A program made the translations under genes and the position numbers. Below are positions 1 through 10,937 of a stretch of 64,000 nucleotides of DNA, piece after piece. The notes below the pieces were generated by a model that was not told the origin of the DNA, did no database searches, and saw only the letters and a list, made by a program, of their open reading frames with translations. Every line of letters begins with the position of its first letter. The stretch's first letter is position 1. The stretch spans positions 64,369,782 through 64,433,781 of the forward strand of contig NW_023601543.1 in assembly GCF_014898055.3 (NCBI RefSeq). The letters are read 5' to 3'. Source of the DNA: Talpa occidentalis (Eukaryota; Chordata; Mammalia; Eulipotyphla; Talpidae).

Positions 1-128
1 GCGGGTGTGACAGGAGAGGTCTGCTGCGCCATGTGGGTTGCTCCCCGCCCAGGGATTGAACTCATGCTGCAGTGGCTGCGGACAGCTTCATAGTGCTGCG
101 TCTCAGCCCTTCACGCCACCAAGGGGGG
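1..128 (-). mobile_element. tRNA-derived SINE, type A, partial
   Basis: This is the minus-strand head of the lineage-specific SINE that recurs through the window. Its body phrase (GACAGGAGAGGTCTGC) and the decayed tRNA-like head, ending near CACGCCACCAAGGGGGGA, are visible. The rest of the element lies upstream of the window edge, so no target-site duplication can be seen. Many CpG positions have decayed, which fits an older copy. Confidence 0.85.
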
Positions 129-1196
129 ACGTGCCCCTTCCTGTCCTGGGTGGCATTTAAAAAAATAAATACCTCCTCTCTTTTCCTCCTCCCTGATCCT
201 GGGGGATACAGACTATCCCATTTTTAATCACTGTCTAAAATGCATGATTTTTCTTTGCTGAATTAGAAAATGTTTCCCTCCCAGAGAGGCCTGATGTGCC
301 TTCTGGGGAGCCCTTTCCCTCTTCCTTTGATCCCAGAGCCTTCCGCCTGCCACTGGCTCCTGATGAATTAAACAAAAGGAGAAAAACTGGGGATTTTGCA
401 AGAAGAAAGTCAAATGGTCCAAATCGTGCAGGGAGGCGCCTGCCAGGCTGCTGGGAAGAAGCCAGGAGAAGATTTCAGGCCTGCTCCTGGCAGCCTCTTC
501 CTGGGGACCATGTCAGGCGAGAGGGCACGGGATGGTCACACTTCCCTGGAGTGCTTGGATCCTCTTTGGAGGATGTGGTTGCAGAGGAAGGGAGGGAACA
601 AGGAAAGGGAGAATTGGGCCTTGCTCCCTGGTGGTAATTGCCTATAGCCCAGGGCAGGCTAAATGGAAAAGCCCAGAACAAACCCTCGGCTGGCACTGAC
701 CTTGTGATTGGCACTAAAGCTGCCCTGCCCAAACTGAAGGGCTTGGAGTATTCCCGGCTCTCCACGCTGGCAGTGCCTGCAGCTCTGCGTGCCAGGCAGA
801 AGGGGTCCTGCTGTCCCTCAGAGGCTCAGCCAAATGGGCGAGGGGGTGAGTCAGGCTGCTGGATCAACAGGGAGTGTCAGCCAGGCTTGGTTTGCTGTAC
901 CGTCAGCGCAGCCACCTTGCACTGTGTAGGGGGATCGTTCCGGGCACCCAAGCAGGAGACAGCCCAGTTTGCTTATTGGCTTGGCTCTTTCTGGGGCCTT
1001 CTGGGGGAACACAGATGATTGATTTTCCATCTTCTGTTTGTCTAGCTGTTTGGTTTAACACCAGTAATGAAGCTAATGAGACCTCGTATTAAAACCCAGC
1101 ATTCCAGAACTCTGTCTTGCTCTATCGTGTCATCCCCGAGGAAGACACCTCACCTTGGGAGACATTTACCTTCTTGCTAGGTGGCTATCATCACTC
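129..1196. other. Unassigned noncoding stretch
   Basis: No gene, recognised repeat or RNA was found. Several short overlapping open frames occur on both strands, but none shows a family motif or a codon pattern that stands out from the others. The composition is moderately GC-rich with few CpGs. Confidence 0.5.
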
Positions 1197-1496
1197 AAAA
1201 ATGCTTTGGGGGCCTCCCTGGTGGCACAGGGGTTAAAGCCTCAGTTCTATCAGGCTATCACCAGGCACTGCAGCATCAGAACAATCCCCGGCCAGGAAGC
1301 TGACCCACATGGCGCAGCAGACCTCTCCTGTCTCGCTCGCTGCTCCCCTCAGCAGTGTATTTCAGTAGAGTCACTTGTTCTGCTCCCCACTCTGTCTCTG
1401 GTGAATCCTCTTACCCCCTGCACCTCTGGCCTACACCCCAGTTCTTGTGTTCATAAATAAATAAATAAACTAAATCTTTTTTAAAAATGCTGTGGG
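1197..1496 (+). mobile_element. tRNA-derived SINE, type A, with target-site duplication
   Basis: This is a full-length plus-strand SINE. It begins GGGCCTCCCTGGTGGCACAG, has a decayed B-box (ACAATCCCCGG), then the CTGCTCCCCTCAGCAGTGTA body and an AAATAAATAAATAAAC tail. The flanks are AAAAATGCTTTGGG (1197-1210) and AAAAATGCTGTGGG (1483-1496). They differ at one base and are read as the target-site duplication of L1-type retroposition. The open frames across it are accidental. Confidence 0.93.
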
Positions 1497-1520
1497 GATG
1501 CATCTGGTGGATGTGCCTTT

Positions 1521-1546
1521 GGCGGTGGGGGGGGGGGCGGGGCGGT
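1521..1546 (+). repeat. G-rich run
   Basis: This is an almost pure G tract interrupted by two Cs, with four or more G-runs of three or longer. It could fold as a G-quadruplex on the plus strand. It lies just downstream of a SINE and is not part of it. It may also be a place where assembly or read length is unreliable. Confidence 0.8.
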
Positions 1547-2719
1547 GTCTGTATTGTGTGCTTTCTTGTGGCTTCGGTTGTAGTAGATCTTGGCCTTTTG
1601 GGTCACTCTTTGGTGATCAGGTGAGAGGGCGGCCCCAGTGTGGAATCTGGGTCGACCTGGCTTGGCCTGTGGTACCGTTCCAGCACCCAGTAGCATACTC
1701 AGCAGATATTTGCGGGATAAAGGAATGATCAAAACCTTTCCAGGATCCAAAATGATGTGTGATGAATCACAACAGCTGGACGAGCTTGACTTTCTTGCTT
1801 GGCTTGTCAACGGCGTGGAAGGTGTTTTCAGAAAACGACTTAGTGATATGTCACCCCTCTGGCACGTCCCCAGAGTTCATCGAACTGATATGCACTGCCG
1901 GAGGGAGTGCCACATTTCAGAGGGAGCTGATTTTCCAGATTCCTCGACTGGTGGGACTGTCATTCCGTGGCTCTGGGCACCTTGCCACGGCTTACTCCGC
2001 TCTGAATCTCCAACTCCTAGCACCGTGCCTTGCACATGGTGAGTGTCCTAGTTTGCATCTCCTCAGAGCAGACCTTGAGACAAGATGGGCTTGCACGTTT
2101 ATTTGGCAAGAGACCCGAAGGAGCCAGTAAAGGCTGCAGCTTTACTGAGGTCCTGGTGCGCCATGGGACTGTCCTGCTGGGTACCTTTTGAAAGGCTGTG
2201 GGGAACACATCTCAGATTTGCCTCCCACTGAGGGGCAAGGACGCTGGGGTCCTTCTGTAACCAACTCCTGCTCCCCACCCAATTGCTTGAGGGTTGTCCT
2301 TGGGGTGTTCGCTCTTAGCACTTCCTGGCTGCCTGCAGTGTGGGCTGAGTACAGCAAAAGCCTGGAGGCAGAGAATTGAATACCTGACATAGCAAGTGGT
2401 TGTTTGAAACTATCCACACCAAACTACAGGTGGTCTCTGGGGTGGCCCAAGGATGTAAGAGCTGGTCAGTGTGTTCTACAATAAGTAGATCAAATGTCTG
2501 TTGTGTGAATGAGCTTAAACTTCACATCCTTGCAATGCAGGGAATAGCCATTTTCGAAATATCGTAGTCAACAGGAAGGAATTTTAACTACACACACACA
2601 CACACGCCGACCTTACAGTACTGACCATTAAACACATATGAAATGATTTATAATGAACTCTGCTCAGCTCATGATGTTACTTTCATATTCTTGGCAGTTT
2701 CCCAGCCCCAGTGCCTTGC
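1547..2719. other. Mostly unassigned noncoding, with one LTR-like patch and a CA repeat
   Basis: No gene is supported. Around 2070-2135 the phrase TTGCACGTTTATTTGGCAAG resembles a widespread old mammalian repeat seen again elsewhere in the window, but the family is not certain. A (CA)8 microsatellite lies at 2590-2605. The open frames on both strands (up to 134 codons) overlap each other and show no domain. Confidence 0.45.
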
Positions 2720-2945
2720 ATGTGTATTGGAAAGAGGGTCGAGTTTGGTGTCAGACAGGTCTGAGTTTGAATCTTACTCCCACCTCTTTGTGACCCCGGG
2801 CACATTATCTAGTCTCTTTAAGCTTCTTCTCTGGGAAATGAAGCAACAACGTCATCTCCCAGAGCTGTTGTGAGCATCAAAAGACGGAACGCTGGTAAGA
2901 GCTGTCAGCTCTGTATAAAGCACTGCAGAATGTGAATCATCGCTT
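2720..2945 (-). mobile_element. MIR SINE fragment
   Basis: The order of phrases is that of a reverse-complement MIR: a tRNA-derived head side around TCTGAGTTTGAATCTTACTC, then GTGACCCCGGGCACATTATC, a 'cctcatctgtaaaatg' region decayed to CTGGGAAATGAAGCAACAAC, and GTTGTGAGCATCAAAAG. MIRs are ancient, inactive tRNA-derived elements common to mammals. The ends are approximate. Confidence 0.65.
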
Positions 2946-2964
2946 TCCTTCATGTTCTTACTGC

Positions 2965-3375
2965 ACCCAAACCATTCATTTATTTACTAAATATTCATCG
3001 AATGTCTTCTATGAACTGGACACTGTCCTAAGTGTTGCAGAAACAACTGTGAACAAAATAGTCATAAGATCCTTGCCTGAGTGGAACTTTATTTCAAGTT
3101 GAGGAGAGACTAGGCAATAAAATAAATATGCCCATTTTATAGCATATTAGAAGGTGATAAATGCCACGGAAAAAAAGAAAGCCAAGAAGGAAAATGCAGC
3201 TCAGAGAGGGGAGTACGCGTGCTGTATTTAGATACAGCCTTTCACTGGGGCCTTCCTAAGAAGGTGACGCGTGAGCTGACGTGAAGGAGGTGAGGAGGCG
3301 AGCCACTGGGGTGTCTGGGAGAACATTCCAAGCAGAGAGAATAATGGTTGAAAAGTCTTCAGAGAAAAAAGTTTG
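2965..3375 (-). mobile_element. L2 LINE 3' fragment
   Basis: Read on the plus strand this is the antisense of an L2 3' end. It has CATTCATTTATTTACTAAAT, then GAACTGGACACTGTCCTAAG, an antisense of the 'feed-forward' phrase near GAAGGTGACGCGTGAGCTGA, and ATTCCAAGCAGAGAGAATAA. L2 is an ancient, inactive CR1-like LINE. Age makes the boundaries soft. Confidence 0.65.
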
Positions 3376-3569
3376 GTGGTGTTTTGTGACCAGAACTATG
3401 TCTTAGAAACCTAATTCTTGTTTATGTCAGTTAGTCTGTGGTCAAATTGGTTTAGTTATCCATTTTTTGCTTTAAGTTCCAGTTTCCAAAAACCTGTTGA
3501 CAACATTAAGTGTGGACTTACTGTACTTCTTCAAAGCATTCACTAGAAAATGTAGCTGATAACTACAGT

Positions 3570-3965
3570 TTTCAAACATTATCACAGCTATTTGTATAAT
3601 ACAACATATAACACAGCCATCACAAAAAGAAATATATACTGAACATTAAAATTCTATATGACAAAACCCACTATAAACAATGTTAAATCACAAACATCAA
3701 CTGGAAAAATACCTACATGTAAATTATAACTTACTTGTAGGTAAAGGTTTAAAATTATAAAGAGATTTTTAATTAATCAAAAAAGATATTACAAATTTAA
3801 AATGGAACTAGGCTTTGTCAGGAAATTCTCAAAAGGAGAAATTCAAGTTCTTAATAATTATGAAAAGATATCTAGTAGCATTAGTCATCAAAAAGGTGAT
3901 AATTAAAACAATTAGGCTGACTTTATGTATTTTAGTTATTGATTTAGAATGTATTCGATTCTAAT
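3570..3965 (+). mobile_element. L1 LINE fragment, ORF2 3' region
   Basis: This AT-rich stretch contains AGGAAATTCTCAAAAGGAGA, GAAAAGATATCTAGTAGCAT and TAGTCATCAAAAAGGTGATA. These correspond to the familiar L1 ORF2 3' sequence encoding the protein's C-terminal region. It is heavily decayed and has no open frame. A short (CAAAA)n run follows at about 3980-4000. Confidence 0.6.
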
Positions 3966-4059
3966 ATCAGTTATAGAGGACAAAACAAAAACAAAAACAA
4001 GCCTTCAGGTAGGGGTGTGTGTGGCTTCTGTGAGAAACATCAATAGTAAAGAAAGCAGT

Positions 4060-4545
4060 TATATTAGTTTCCTAGGGAAGTAGTGGTGAAGTACCACAAA
4101 CTGGGTGGTGTACAACAGAGATCAGTTATCTCTCAGAAGTGATCCCAGAAACCAGCGGTCAAGGTGTCAAGATGTTGGCAAAGCTTCACACCCTCTGAAG
4201 GTACTAGGGAAGGATCTTCCCGGCCTCTTCCTGCTTCTGGTCACCCTAGGCACCCCTTGGCTTGTGGCCACATCACTCTAATCTCTGCCTCCATCTTCAC
4301 CTGACTTTCTTTCTCTCATGTATCTCTCCTCTGAGTGTTTTTTATAAGGACATTTGTCATTGGATTCAGGTCCACTTAGATAGTCTAGGATGATCTCATT
4401 TCAAGACCCCTAACTTTAATACAGCTGCAAAGACCCTTTTTCCAAATAGGGCCACCACCTTCACAGGTTCAGTGGGTTAAGAGGTGGATGTATTTTTTTT
4501 TTTTTTTTGGTGGGGAGGGGACACTGTTGATCCCATGACATCAGC
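4060..4545 (-). mobile_element. MLT1-type LTR (ERVL-MaLR)
   Basis: The reverse complement of an MLT1 long terminal repeat starts at TATTAGTTTCCTAGGGAAGT and continues through TACCACAAACTGGGTGGTGT and TATAAGGACATTTGTCATTG to a decayed end near GACACTGTTGATCCCATGAC. A T-run at about 4492-4508 interrupts it. It is a solitary LTR with no internal coding region visible. MaLR LTRs are old and inactive. Confidence 0.75.
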
Positions 4546-5439
4546 CTGGTTGGAGACAAGTGAACCAGGAAGAGACAGCAGGAGTGAGGTTGGAGATCTT
4601 GACAGTCCCTGAAATACTCTAGCTCCCCAGTCACAGAAATAATCCCGGTGGCAACCTGATCCCCATTTTCCTATTGCATAGTTCCCACATTCCAAGAGCT
4701 TTCTGGAATTCTAACTTTTCCTTGCTGCCATCCTGCAATGACACAGCTGAGCCAGTGGAGGATGAGAGAGTCTAGAACCCTCTTCTCTGTTGACCCAGGT
4801 TCTGGTAAGACCTTCCAGTCTTGTCACATGCAAAGTCCAAAGGATCTGGCTCAGCTTCTGTGACTTCTATTGATGACCTGTGGGCAGATGACCATCCCAG
4901 GGCATCTCAGTGTGTCTTTCTGTCTACACTATTCCCAGCTCAGCACTGGGCATAAGGCGCCTTTGCTGACACTGGCAATGACGCCATCCAATATGTTATC
5001 TATTTATTGTGTTTCCCATTTATAAGCCTATGGTGAGTAAAGATACAAAGTGGACGAAGGGTGAAATTCTTGGCTTTGAGACTCTCAAGGATTCCTGAGG
5101 GAGAGAAGCACACATCTGAAGAACTCTATCCCTATTCCGTGCAGCAGACACTGTTCCTTCCTTGCCCCATCTCCCTCAGCCAGCCTGCACTTCCGGGCAG
5201 CTGTGATGAGCCACCCAGCACATTAAATGTTTCTCATCTTGGGGGGTCTGTGTCTCTCAGTTCTACTGCTGAGGGCTTTGTAGGGGCGTCAGGGGATTTG
5301 CTTGGATATGATGGCTACAGAGGGGCTAATGAGGGATGGGGTTGGAGGATAAAAGCCCCTGTAGGGGGCACATCATGAGACATGTGCCACATACCTTCTC
5401 TCCAGAGGGACTTAACCCTGATTGACTATAGTGGAGGAT
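4546..5439. other. Unassigned noncoding stretch
   Basis: I see no gene or confidently named repeat. A short stretch near 4560-4700 could still belong to the neighbouring LTR. The 105-codon open frame at 5061-5378 has no recognisable motif and no promoter or splice context I can support. Confidence 0.4.
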
Positions 5440-5953
5440 GAGTCAGGGATCTCCAGAGAAACAGAAGCAACAGGCTCTCTCCCAATATAGATAGATGTAG
5501 AGATAGACTGATTATACAGAATCAGCTCACATGATTATGGAAGCTGAAAGTCCCAAGGCCTTCAGCTGACAAGTGGTGTAGTTTCAGTTCAAGTCTGAAG
5601 GCCTAAGAACCAGGAGACCTGCTGGTGGCAATTACAGTTTGAAAACTGTCAGTCTTGTGGTCCAGGAATGGCCAATATTTCGGTTCAAGTCCGAAGGCAG
5701 AGAAAGGCAGATGTTCCAGCTCAATCCCCAAGAAGAGTTCTTTCTTACTCAGGCTTTTCATTTGGCTCACACTTTCAACTGATTGAATGAGGCCCACCCA
5801 AATTGGGGAGGGCAGCCTGCTTTACTCAGTCTACAGGTTCAAATGTTAATCTCATCCAGAAACACCCTCTCACACACCCCCAGAATTATGTTTGACCAAA
5901 TACCTGGGCACCCTGTGACTCACTCAAGCTGAAGTATAAAATTCACCATCATA
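5440..5953 (-). mobile_element. MLT2-like ERVL LTR
   Basis: The reverse complement of an ERVL-type LTR begins AGTCAGGGATCTCCAGAGAA and runs through a decayed GATA/TAGA simple-repeat patch, TCAGCTCACATGATTATGGA and TTGGGGAGGGCAGCCTGCTT, to TGGGCACCCTGTGACTCACT. The same family occurs on the plus strand at about 45.34-45.91 kb. No internal viral coding sequence adjoins it, so it appears to be a solo LTR. Confidence 0.7.
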
Positions 5954-5954
5954 A

Positions 5955-6095
5955 GGGGTAATTCTTATTGCCTTCCTTCCCTTTTTGGTCTCACTGTCCC
6001 TACCTGTCACAGCGGCCCTGAGATCAGTTCTCAAATAAACCACCTGCATACAAATCCTGTCTCAGGTTCTGCTTTGGGGGGAAACCAAACTATGA
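5955..6095 (+). repeat. Old interspersed-repeat 3' end, family not assigned
   Basis: The phrases CAAATAAACCACCTGCATAC and TCCTGTCTCAGGTTCTGCTT match the end of a common mammalian repeat whose name I cannot place with certainty. Similar ends occur near 58.27-58.34 kb and 60.46-60.54 kb, which supports a repeat rather than unique sequence. Confidence 0.5.
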
Positions 6096-6099
6096 CTCA

Positions 6100-6480
6100 A
6101 GGCAAAGTGTGACAAGACACCTTCAAACAACCTGCTAAGAGATAATGAAAGAAGAGGAAGGAAGTCTGTGGAAAGATTTTGGAAAACTTAATTTGATCTG
6201 GGTTTTGGAAGAAGTGTAGCAATTTAACAGGCAGTGAGGATGGGAAGGGCATTTCAAGGAGACCAGATTGCTTGGGCAAAGAGAGAGGTTGGGAGACACA
6301 AGAAGGACTCAGAGATTGGTGAGAGGAAAGTGGAGAGCAGGGCACATGTAAAATCAGGAGAGGGAGGACAAGCTTTAGGAAATAAGGCTGGAAAAGCTAT
6401 AGAAGTCAAGTTGAGATGGACTTTGCATGCCAACATGAGAAGATTTCACTTTATTCTGCTGGTGTCTTCATTTTTGTGCT
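6100..6480 (-). mobile_element. L2-like LINE fragment
   Basis: The run GGGTTTTGGAAGAAGTGTAG, GGCATTTCAAGGAGACCAGA, TTGCTTGGGCAAAGAGAGAG and TTCACTTTATTCTGCTGGTG resembles the antisense of old LINE (L2-type) sequence common in mammals. The open frames across it on both strands are spurious. The family name is less sure than for the L2 piece at 2965-3375. Confidence 0.4.
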
Positions 6481-6839
6481 GTGACTATTCAGGGCCCCAG
6501 GTCTTGGTGGTTGCAGTGGGGCACTCAGGCAGAAGTGGGGTGGGGCCTGCTTTCCTACCCTCTTTCTTGAAAAGGGAGAGAGAGGAGATGATTTCTTCAC
6601 CTAACGCTGTACATCTGTCTGTACAATTTCTTTTTCTGAGTATTTCCAGCTATTTTCTCCTGTAGGTAGCCTAGCTTCTGGCAGTAGGGTGGGGTCCTGT
6701 GTGAAACTGATTACAGGTGGGTTGGTCTGTGAGATACCTCTTCTTCTATTTCTTCCTTGAATCTCTCTGCCTATCCTTTGCCATGACTCCTTCTCCCCAA
6801 ATCAGGTCCCTTATATTCTTTTCCCCCTTCTTCCCCAAT

Positions 6840-7345
6840 ATGTTTTATTTTATTTTTTAAATTGTGTTTTTTACTGAGGTAACATAGGTCTATAAAATAG
6901 ATCTATATGATTCAGAAGTATAAGCTCACACCTCTTTATTTTTTTTTTATTTTTTTTTTTATAGAGGCATGTTTTATTTATTTATTTGTTTGTTTGTTCG
7001 TTTGTTTCGTTTATACATGCACTGGGTACAGTCAGAAGCACAGGAGGGTGAGAGAATTCACCAGAGTCAGAGCGGGGAGCAGAGCAGGCAGAAGGACCGA
7101 AGTACACTGCTGAGGGGAGCAGCGGGCGGCAGGAGAGGTCTGCGCGCCATGTGGGACCCTCCTCTGGTGGCCGGGGAGCAGCCGGGGATCGAACCGGCGC
7201 CGCAGAGGCTGCGGGCAGCTTCGCAACCCAGCGCTCAACCGCTGCGCCACCGGGGAGGCCCTAAGCTCACACCTCTTTAGATGTATGTTACCACACCACT
7301 CCCACCACCAAGGAATCCATAGTCCCCCATACAATTTACTTTCCA
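6840..7345 (-). mobile_element. L1 3' end, antisense, split by a SINE
   Basis: The sequence TTTTTACTGAGGTAACATAG is the antisense of an L1 3' untranslated end. It stops at 6938 and resumes at 7262 (TTAGATGTATGTTACCACAC) after a SINE insertion. Joining the two halves gives one continuous old L1 tail. The L1 therefore predates the SINE. Confidence 0.65.
6939..7261 (-). mobile_element. tRNA-derived SINE, type B, young-looking, full length
   Basis: This is a minus-strand SINE running from T-rich and TTTG/TTTA tail repeats (about 6939-7010) through the body to the tRNA-like head ending GCGCCACCGGGGAGGCCC. The reverse strand has an intact Pol III B-box (GGTTCGATCCC) and an A-box-like TGGCGCAGCGGTT. 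Many CpGs survive, so it looks recent. An 18-bp perfect target-site duplication, TAAGCTCACACCTCTTTA, lies at 6921-6938 and 7262-7279. Confidence 0.95.
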
Positions 7346-7979
7346 GGAGGTAGCTAAGACATTTATTTATACTAAAGTGTAAATGACTGATAAGAAAGCA
7401 ATATATTAAAGTATATATTAAAGTTCATCAGGCAAAAGCACAATTACAACCAAAAATGGGACTAGGTCCTTGCTTGTCTTGAGCCATAAGAATGAGTCTA
7501 ATTGTAGAATTTAAGTATGGAATAACTAGAATAGTGCCTTGGTCTTCCCTACCCCTATGAAACTGCACACAAGCATACCCTTTCTGCCTCCTGGCAGGAG
7601 AGGTGTGACTTTTCTCCCTGCTGAGTTGACGTCTTCTTGATATCAGTGCTGGCTCCTGCCTGCTGGGGCTGGAGCTATCTTTGCTGAACTTCCTGCTTGA
7701 GTCTGCATTGGTGGAAGAAATCGCTGGAGTAAGACAAAAGCCAGCTCCTATTCTGTTCTTTAGTGATTTGGGTATTTCCACATGTCTGTAGACTGCTTTT
7801 CCCTTTCTCTTATGGGAACCTGTTACTGGGGTGCTGTCTCCCTGTTCCAGAGACTGGGCATGACATCCCTAGGCTGACTGTGGCCCAGAGGAGCCTGGGA
7901 CCTGACCACCGGCCTCCTTGCGCTTCCCTGTGGCCCAGCGCGAGCCCGCTTTCCTGCCGAGGAGTGATTGGCCATGACA
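7346..7979. other. Unassigned noncoding stretch
   Basis: No gene or named repeat was recognised. The 117-codon minus-strand frame at 7428-7781 has no motif. The sequence is unremarkable in composition. Confidence 0.4.
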
Positions 7980-8500
7980 GCTGCCTTGGCTTCGGCAAGA
8001 CATTTTTTTAATGGAAAAAAAAAAAAAAAGGAAAAATTTAAAAAAAGGTGAAAACTCTGCCTTGAGTCTGAAATTACCCGCAAAGTCACCTTTTTCAGTG
8101 CTCACAGACACACAACGCGCTCGCTCTGCCTCCGCTCTCAGCAAACCATATGCTGCCGCTGCTGCCGGCCGCGTCCTGGGGGATGGCTTTTTTCCCCTTC
8201 AGCAAGCCTCCAGAAATGTCATAGAAATTTATATGCTTATTCACAGAGCCGATAAAGCAGAAAACCGACGTTTCAGCTATTTTTGTTTTGCTTTGCAGAT
8301 GGAGAGTAAGAGGCATAAATCTCTCCCTCGTTAGACTCCATGGCCCCCCACTTTCCATTTTGCATCAGACACTGCTCAGCCGGTGAGGGTTATTTTCTGG
8401 AGTGTGGGCCCGCCCCTCCCATGTCACCACCCCTCTTCTGCCACCACCCATGAAGAGAAGCTGACTTAAGAAAGGATTAAAAGCCAAGCAGTGCTCTCAG
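7980..8500. promoter_or_regulatory. Candidate conserved noncoding element
   Basis: An A-run (8014-8028) is followed by repeat-free sequence that keeps many CpGs (ACAACGCGCTCGCTC, GCCGGCCGCGTCC) beside AT-rich, motif-like patches (AGAAATTTATATGCTTATTC, CCGATAAAGC). This mix differs from the decayed repeats around it and resembles vertebrate regulatory DNA. Conservation cannot be judged from one sequence, so this is inference. Confidence 0.25.
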
Positions 8501-8664
8501 GATGCAAGATGCCAAGGGCCCCCTCGCCCTGGCTGTTCAACGGGGGTTGTCTCGGAGGAGCAAAGAAGCCCACAGTGGCACGGTGCTGCCTTTGTGACAT
8601 CTTCCCCTCTGCAGAGGCCTTGTGTGGCCAGTTCTGCTCTACCTAAATGTCCTTGGCAGTGGGA

Positions 8665-9230
8665 CTCCAAAGTCAACAGTGTTTCGATTATTATTGCTGC
8701 GCAACCGCTTATTCCCAAACTTCGAAGTTTTACTTTGCTCACGGTTTTCTGGGCTGGAAATCCGGAAGGACTTGGTTGAGCAGTTGCCCCCTGGGGATCT
8801 CTCCCGCCGCCACACTCTGATGTCAGCTGAGGCTGGAGTCATCTGAAGACTCGACCGGGTGGGATGTTGAAGGCGTCGTCCATGCGGGGCTGGTGTGGAC
8901 GTGGCGTTGACTGGAGTTCAGCTGACACCATGGATGGGAGCACCTCTCCAAAATCCCCTGCATGGTGGCCTCAGGGCGATCAGATTTGCCACAAGGCAGC
9001 CTGGCACCATGCAGGGTGAGCATTTCAGACTCAGGTGGGAGCCTTAGGGCCTCCCCTGGCCTGCCCTTGGAGGTCATGCTGTGTCACCTCCGCTCCATTT
9101 CATGGGCTACCAGCGAGGCAGTGGGGTCAGCTCAGATTCAAAAGGAGTGGGCACAGACCCCACCTTCTGACCCAGGGTGTCACGGAGGACTCTCAAGGTG
9201 TGTGTGGGGCACTGTCTGACTTAGATTGAA
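8665..9230 (-). mobile_element. MLT1-type LTR (MaLR)
   Basis: The antisense LTR phrases appear in order: TTATTATTGCTGCGCAACCG, TCTGGGCTGGAAATCCGGAA, GTCAGCTGAGGCTGGAGTCA, TCTGAAGACTCGACCGGGTG, then ATTCAAAAGGAGTGGGCACA and TGTCACGGAGGACTCTCAAG. This is the layout of an old MaLR LTR. A related copy lies at about 30.3-30.8 kb. Confidence 0.6.
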
Positions 9231-9789
9231 GGATTCCTCTGTTTGCCTGTTTGTCTTGGAACCAACTGTGGACAACATGAGGACGTTGCTGTGAATCCAC
9301 AGGACAGGGTGGCAGGGAAACTTCTGCCATTTTCACTAACCACTGAAACCCCCTTTGGCAAGGACAGACCCCCTTCCCCCCATTAATAGTCACATGGTCA
9401 TTTCTGAGACGTTGTGCTTCCAGGGCCAGTACATTCTACCGTGCCACCCCAAAATGACTTAGAACACAACATTCCTATTTGAGGAAAAGCAGGGGAAGGA
9501 CAATTGTGGGTATCCCTGCCCCTTTTCCTGGAACAAATATGCAGGCCTATGGACCCTACACTCAGAGCATCCAACATCTGACTGCTCCCCCAGCAACACC
9601 TCTCCTTCCCTGGGCTGCACCCCCTCCTCTCTCACCTGCATCATTACTGGCCTCCCTGCTGCTCCTCCATGATGTCTAGAATTTGTTTCCCACATAGCAG
9701 CAGAAGGTTCCAGAAGCCTTAATCAGCCATGTCCCCCTCTGTTTAACATCTTCCCGCAAATCCACATCTCTCTCAGAGTAATACCCAGA
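9231..9789. other. Unassigned noncoding stretch
   Basis: No gene was found. The far end may already be the 5' part of the following L2. The open frames of 60-80 codons have no features of coding sequence. Confidence 0.4.
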
Positions 9790-10285
9790 GTCCTTACAAT
9801 GGGATCTGACCCCTGTGACACACTGGTGTCTCCTCTTCTTTCTCTCCCTCTTGCCCTCCTGCCAAGGCACACTGGCTTCCTGATATGTCTCTGACATACC
9901 TGCTGTGTTCTTGCCTCAGGACCTTTGCACTGGCTGTTCCTCTGCCTGGAATGCTTTTACCTCAGATATGTGCATGTCTTGCTCTCTCACTTCCTTCAGG
10001 TCTCAACTCCAATACTTCCCCATTAGTGGGGTCTTGTAGGGCCACTTGACTTAAAATCTCAGGCCCACCCATTCCTTCTCCGCCTCTCCCAAGCCTGCTT
10101 TAGTTTTCTCCGTAGAACTTATCGCCCCTTGACACACACTTATTAGCCCTCTGTCTATCTCCTCCACTGGAGCCTAGGTTTGGGGAGAGCAGGGGCTGAC
10201 CTCATTTCTTTATTACTGCAGCCCCACTGTCTGCAATGGGGCTTGCACCTAGTGAGTGCTCAGTAAATACAGAATGAATGGACAG
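9790..10285 (+). mobile_element. L2 LINE 3' fragment
   Basis: The plus-strand phrases follow the L2 3' end closely: CCTCAGGACCTTTGCACTGG, CTGTTCCTCTGCCTGGAATG, CTTCCTTCAGGTCTCAACTC, TCCTCCACTGGAGCCTAGGT, and the terminal AGTGAGTGCTCAGTAAATAC followed by AGAATGAATGG. It is one of the better-preserved L2 copies in the window. It contains no intact reverse-transcriptase frame. Confidence 0.85.
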
Positions 10286-10334
10286 ACTCCAGTCCTAAAT
10301 CTTGAGGTAAGAAATACAACAGCACTTTAAGTCA

Positions 10335-10560
10335 TTTAGACCAGGATCAGCAAAGTTTTTCTGCAAAGGCCCAGATAGCAAATATTTTAGGCTTTGCAGG
10401 CTATCCAGTCTCAGTCACGACTGCTCAGATCTGCTGTTGTAGCATAAAAGCAGCCATAGTTAATATTGAATCAAATGCATGTGGCTATGTTCCAATAAAA
10501 CTTTATTTATCAAAACAGATTTGGTCTACAGGCCACAGCTTGGCAACCATTATTTTAAAA
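10335..10560 (+). mobile_element. Non-autonomous hAT DNA transposon (Charlie/MER1-like)
   Basis: The sequence holds AGGATCAGCAAAGTTTTTCT, ATATTTTAGGCTTTGCAGGC, CTGTTGTAGCATAAAAGCAG and TTCCAATAAAACTTTATTTA, ending with a decayed inverted-repeat partner GGCCACAGCTTGGCAACC. This matches a common hAT-derived MER element in placental mammals. The TIRs are visible but degraded. The exact subfamily name is from memory. Confidence 0.7.
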
Positions 10561-10937
10561 CGCAAAAATGTCCTCTAAAGTCAAAATTGTGGTTTCTGAT
10601 TTCTGGTTCAAACATTTAAATTAAGAGAAAATGACTGACTGCTGGTCTGAGGTCATCCAGCTGGAGGCCAAGGTGAGTAGGGAACCCAGGTTTTCTGATT
10701 TTCACTCAGGGCTCAGTTTACCAAAGTTGCTTCCCTGTGGCCACTTGGAGAAGGTCTGAGGGAACTCTAAATTAGAGCTCAGTCGACAGGCTTCCATTAG
10801 CATCACAGGAAGCTGGTGTCAAGTGCGAATTTCATTGGGTGCTAGTTGCAAGTGTTGTTAGGTGTTGGGGTTGGTGGCCCGCCATTGCTAGGGATAGGGT
10901 GAAGGAGAAAGGGAAGCTGAAGGATTGGAACAGGGCC

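Noticed and set aside
6939..7261. tRNA gene suggested by the A-box and B-box
   Set aside because: The tRNA-like sequence is the head of a SINE: it is fused to a body and tail, is flanked by a target duplication and lacks an intact cloverleaf.
6969..7334. Frames with repeated GGRRGLRAMWDPP-like protein text, also near 20.3 and 55.95 kb
   Set aside because: They translate the type B SINE and recur with every copy; not a gene family.
8299..8334. Possible exon starting at a TTTTGCTTTGCAG acceptor
   Set aside because: Only 11 codons precede a stop and no matching donor or upstream exon can be supported.
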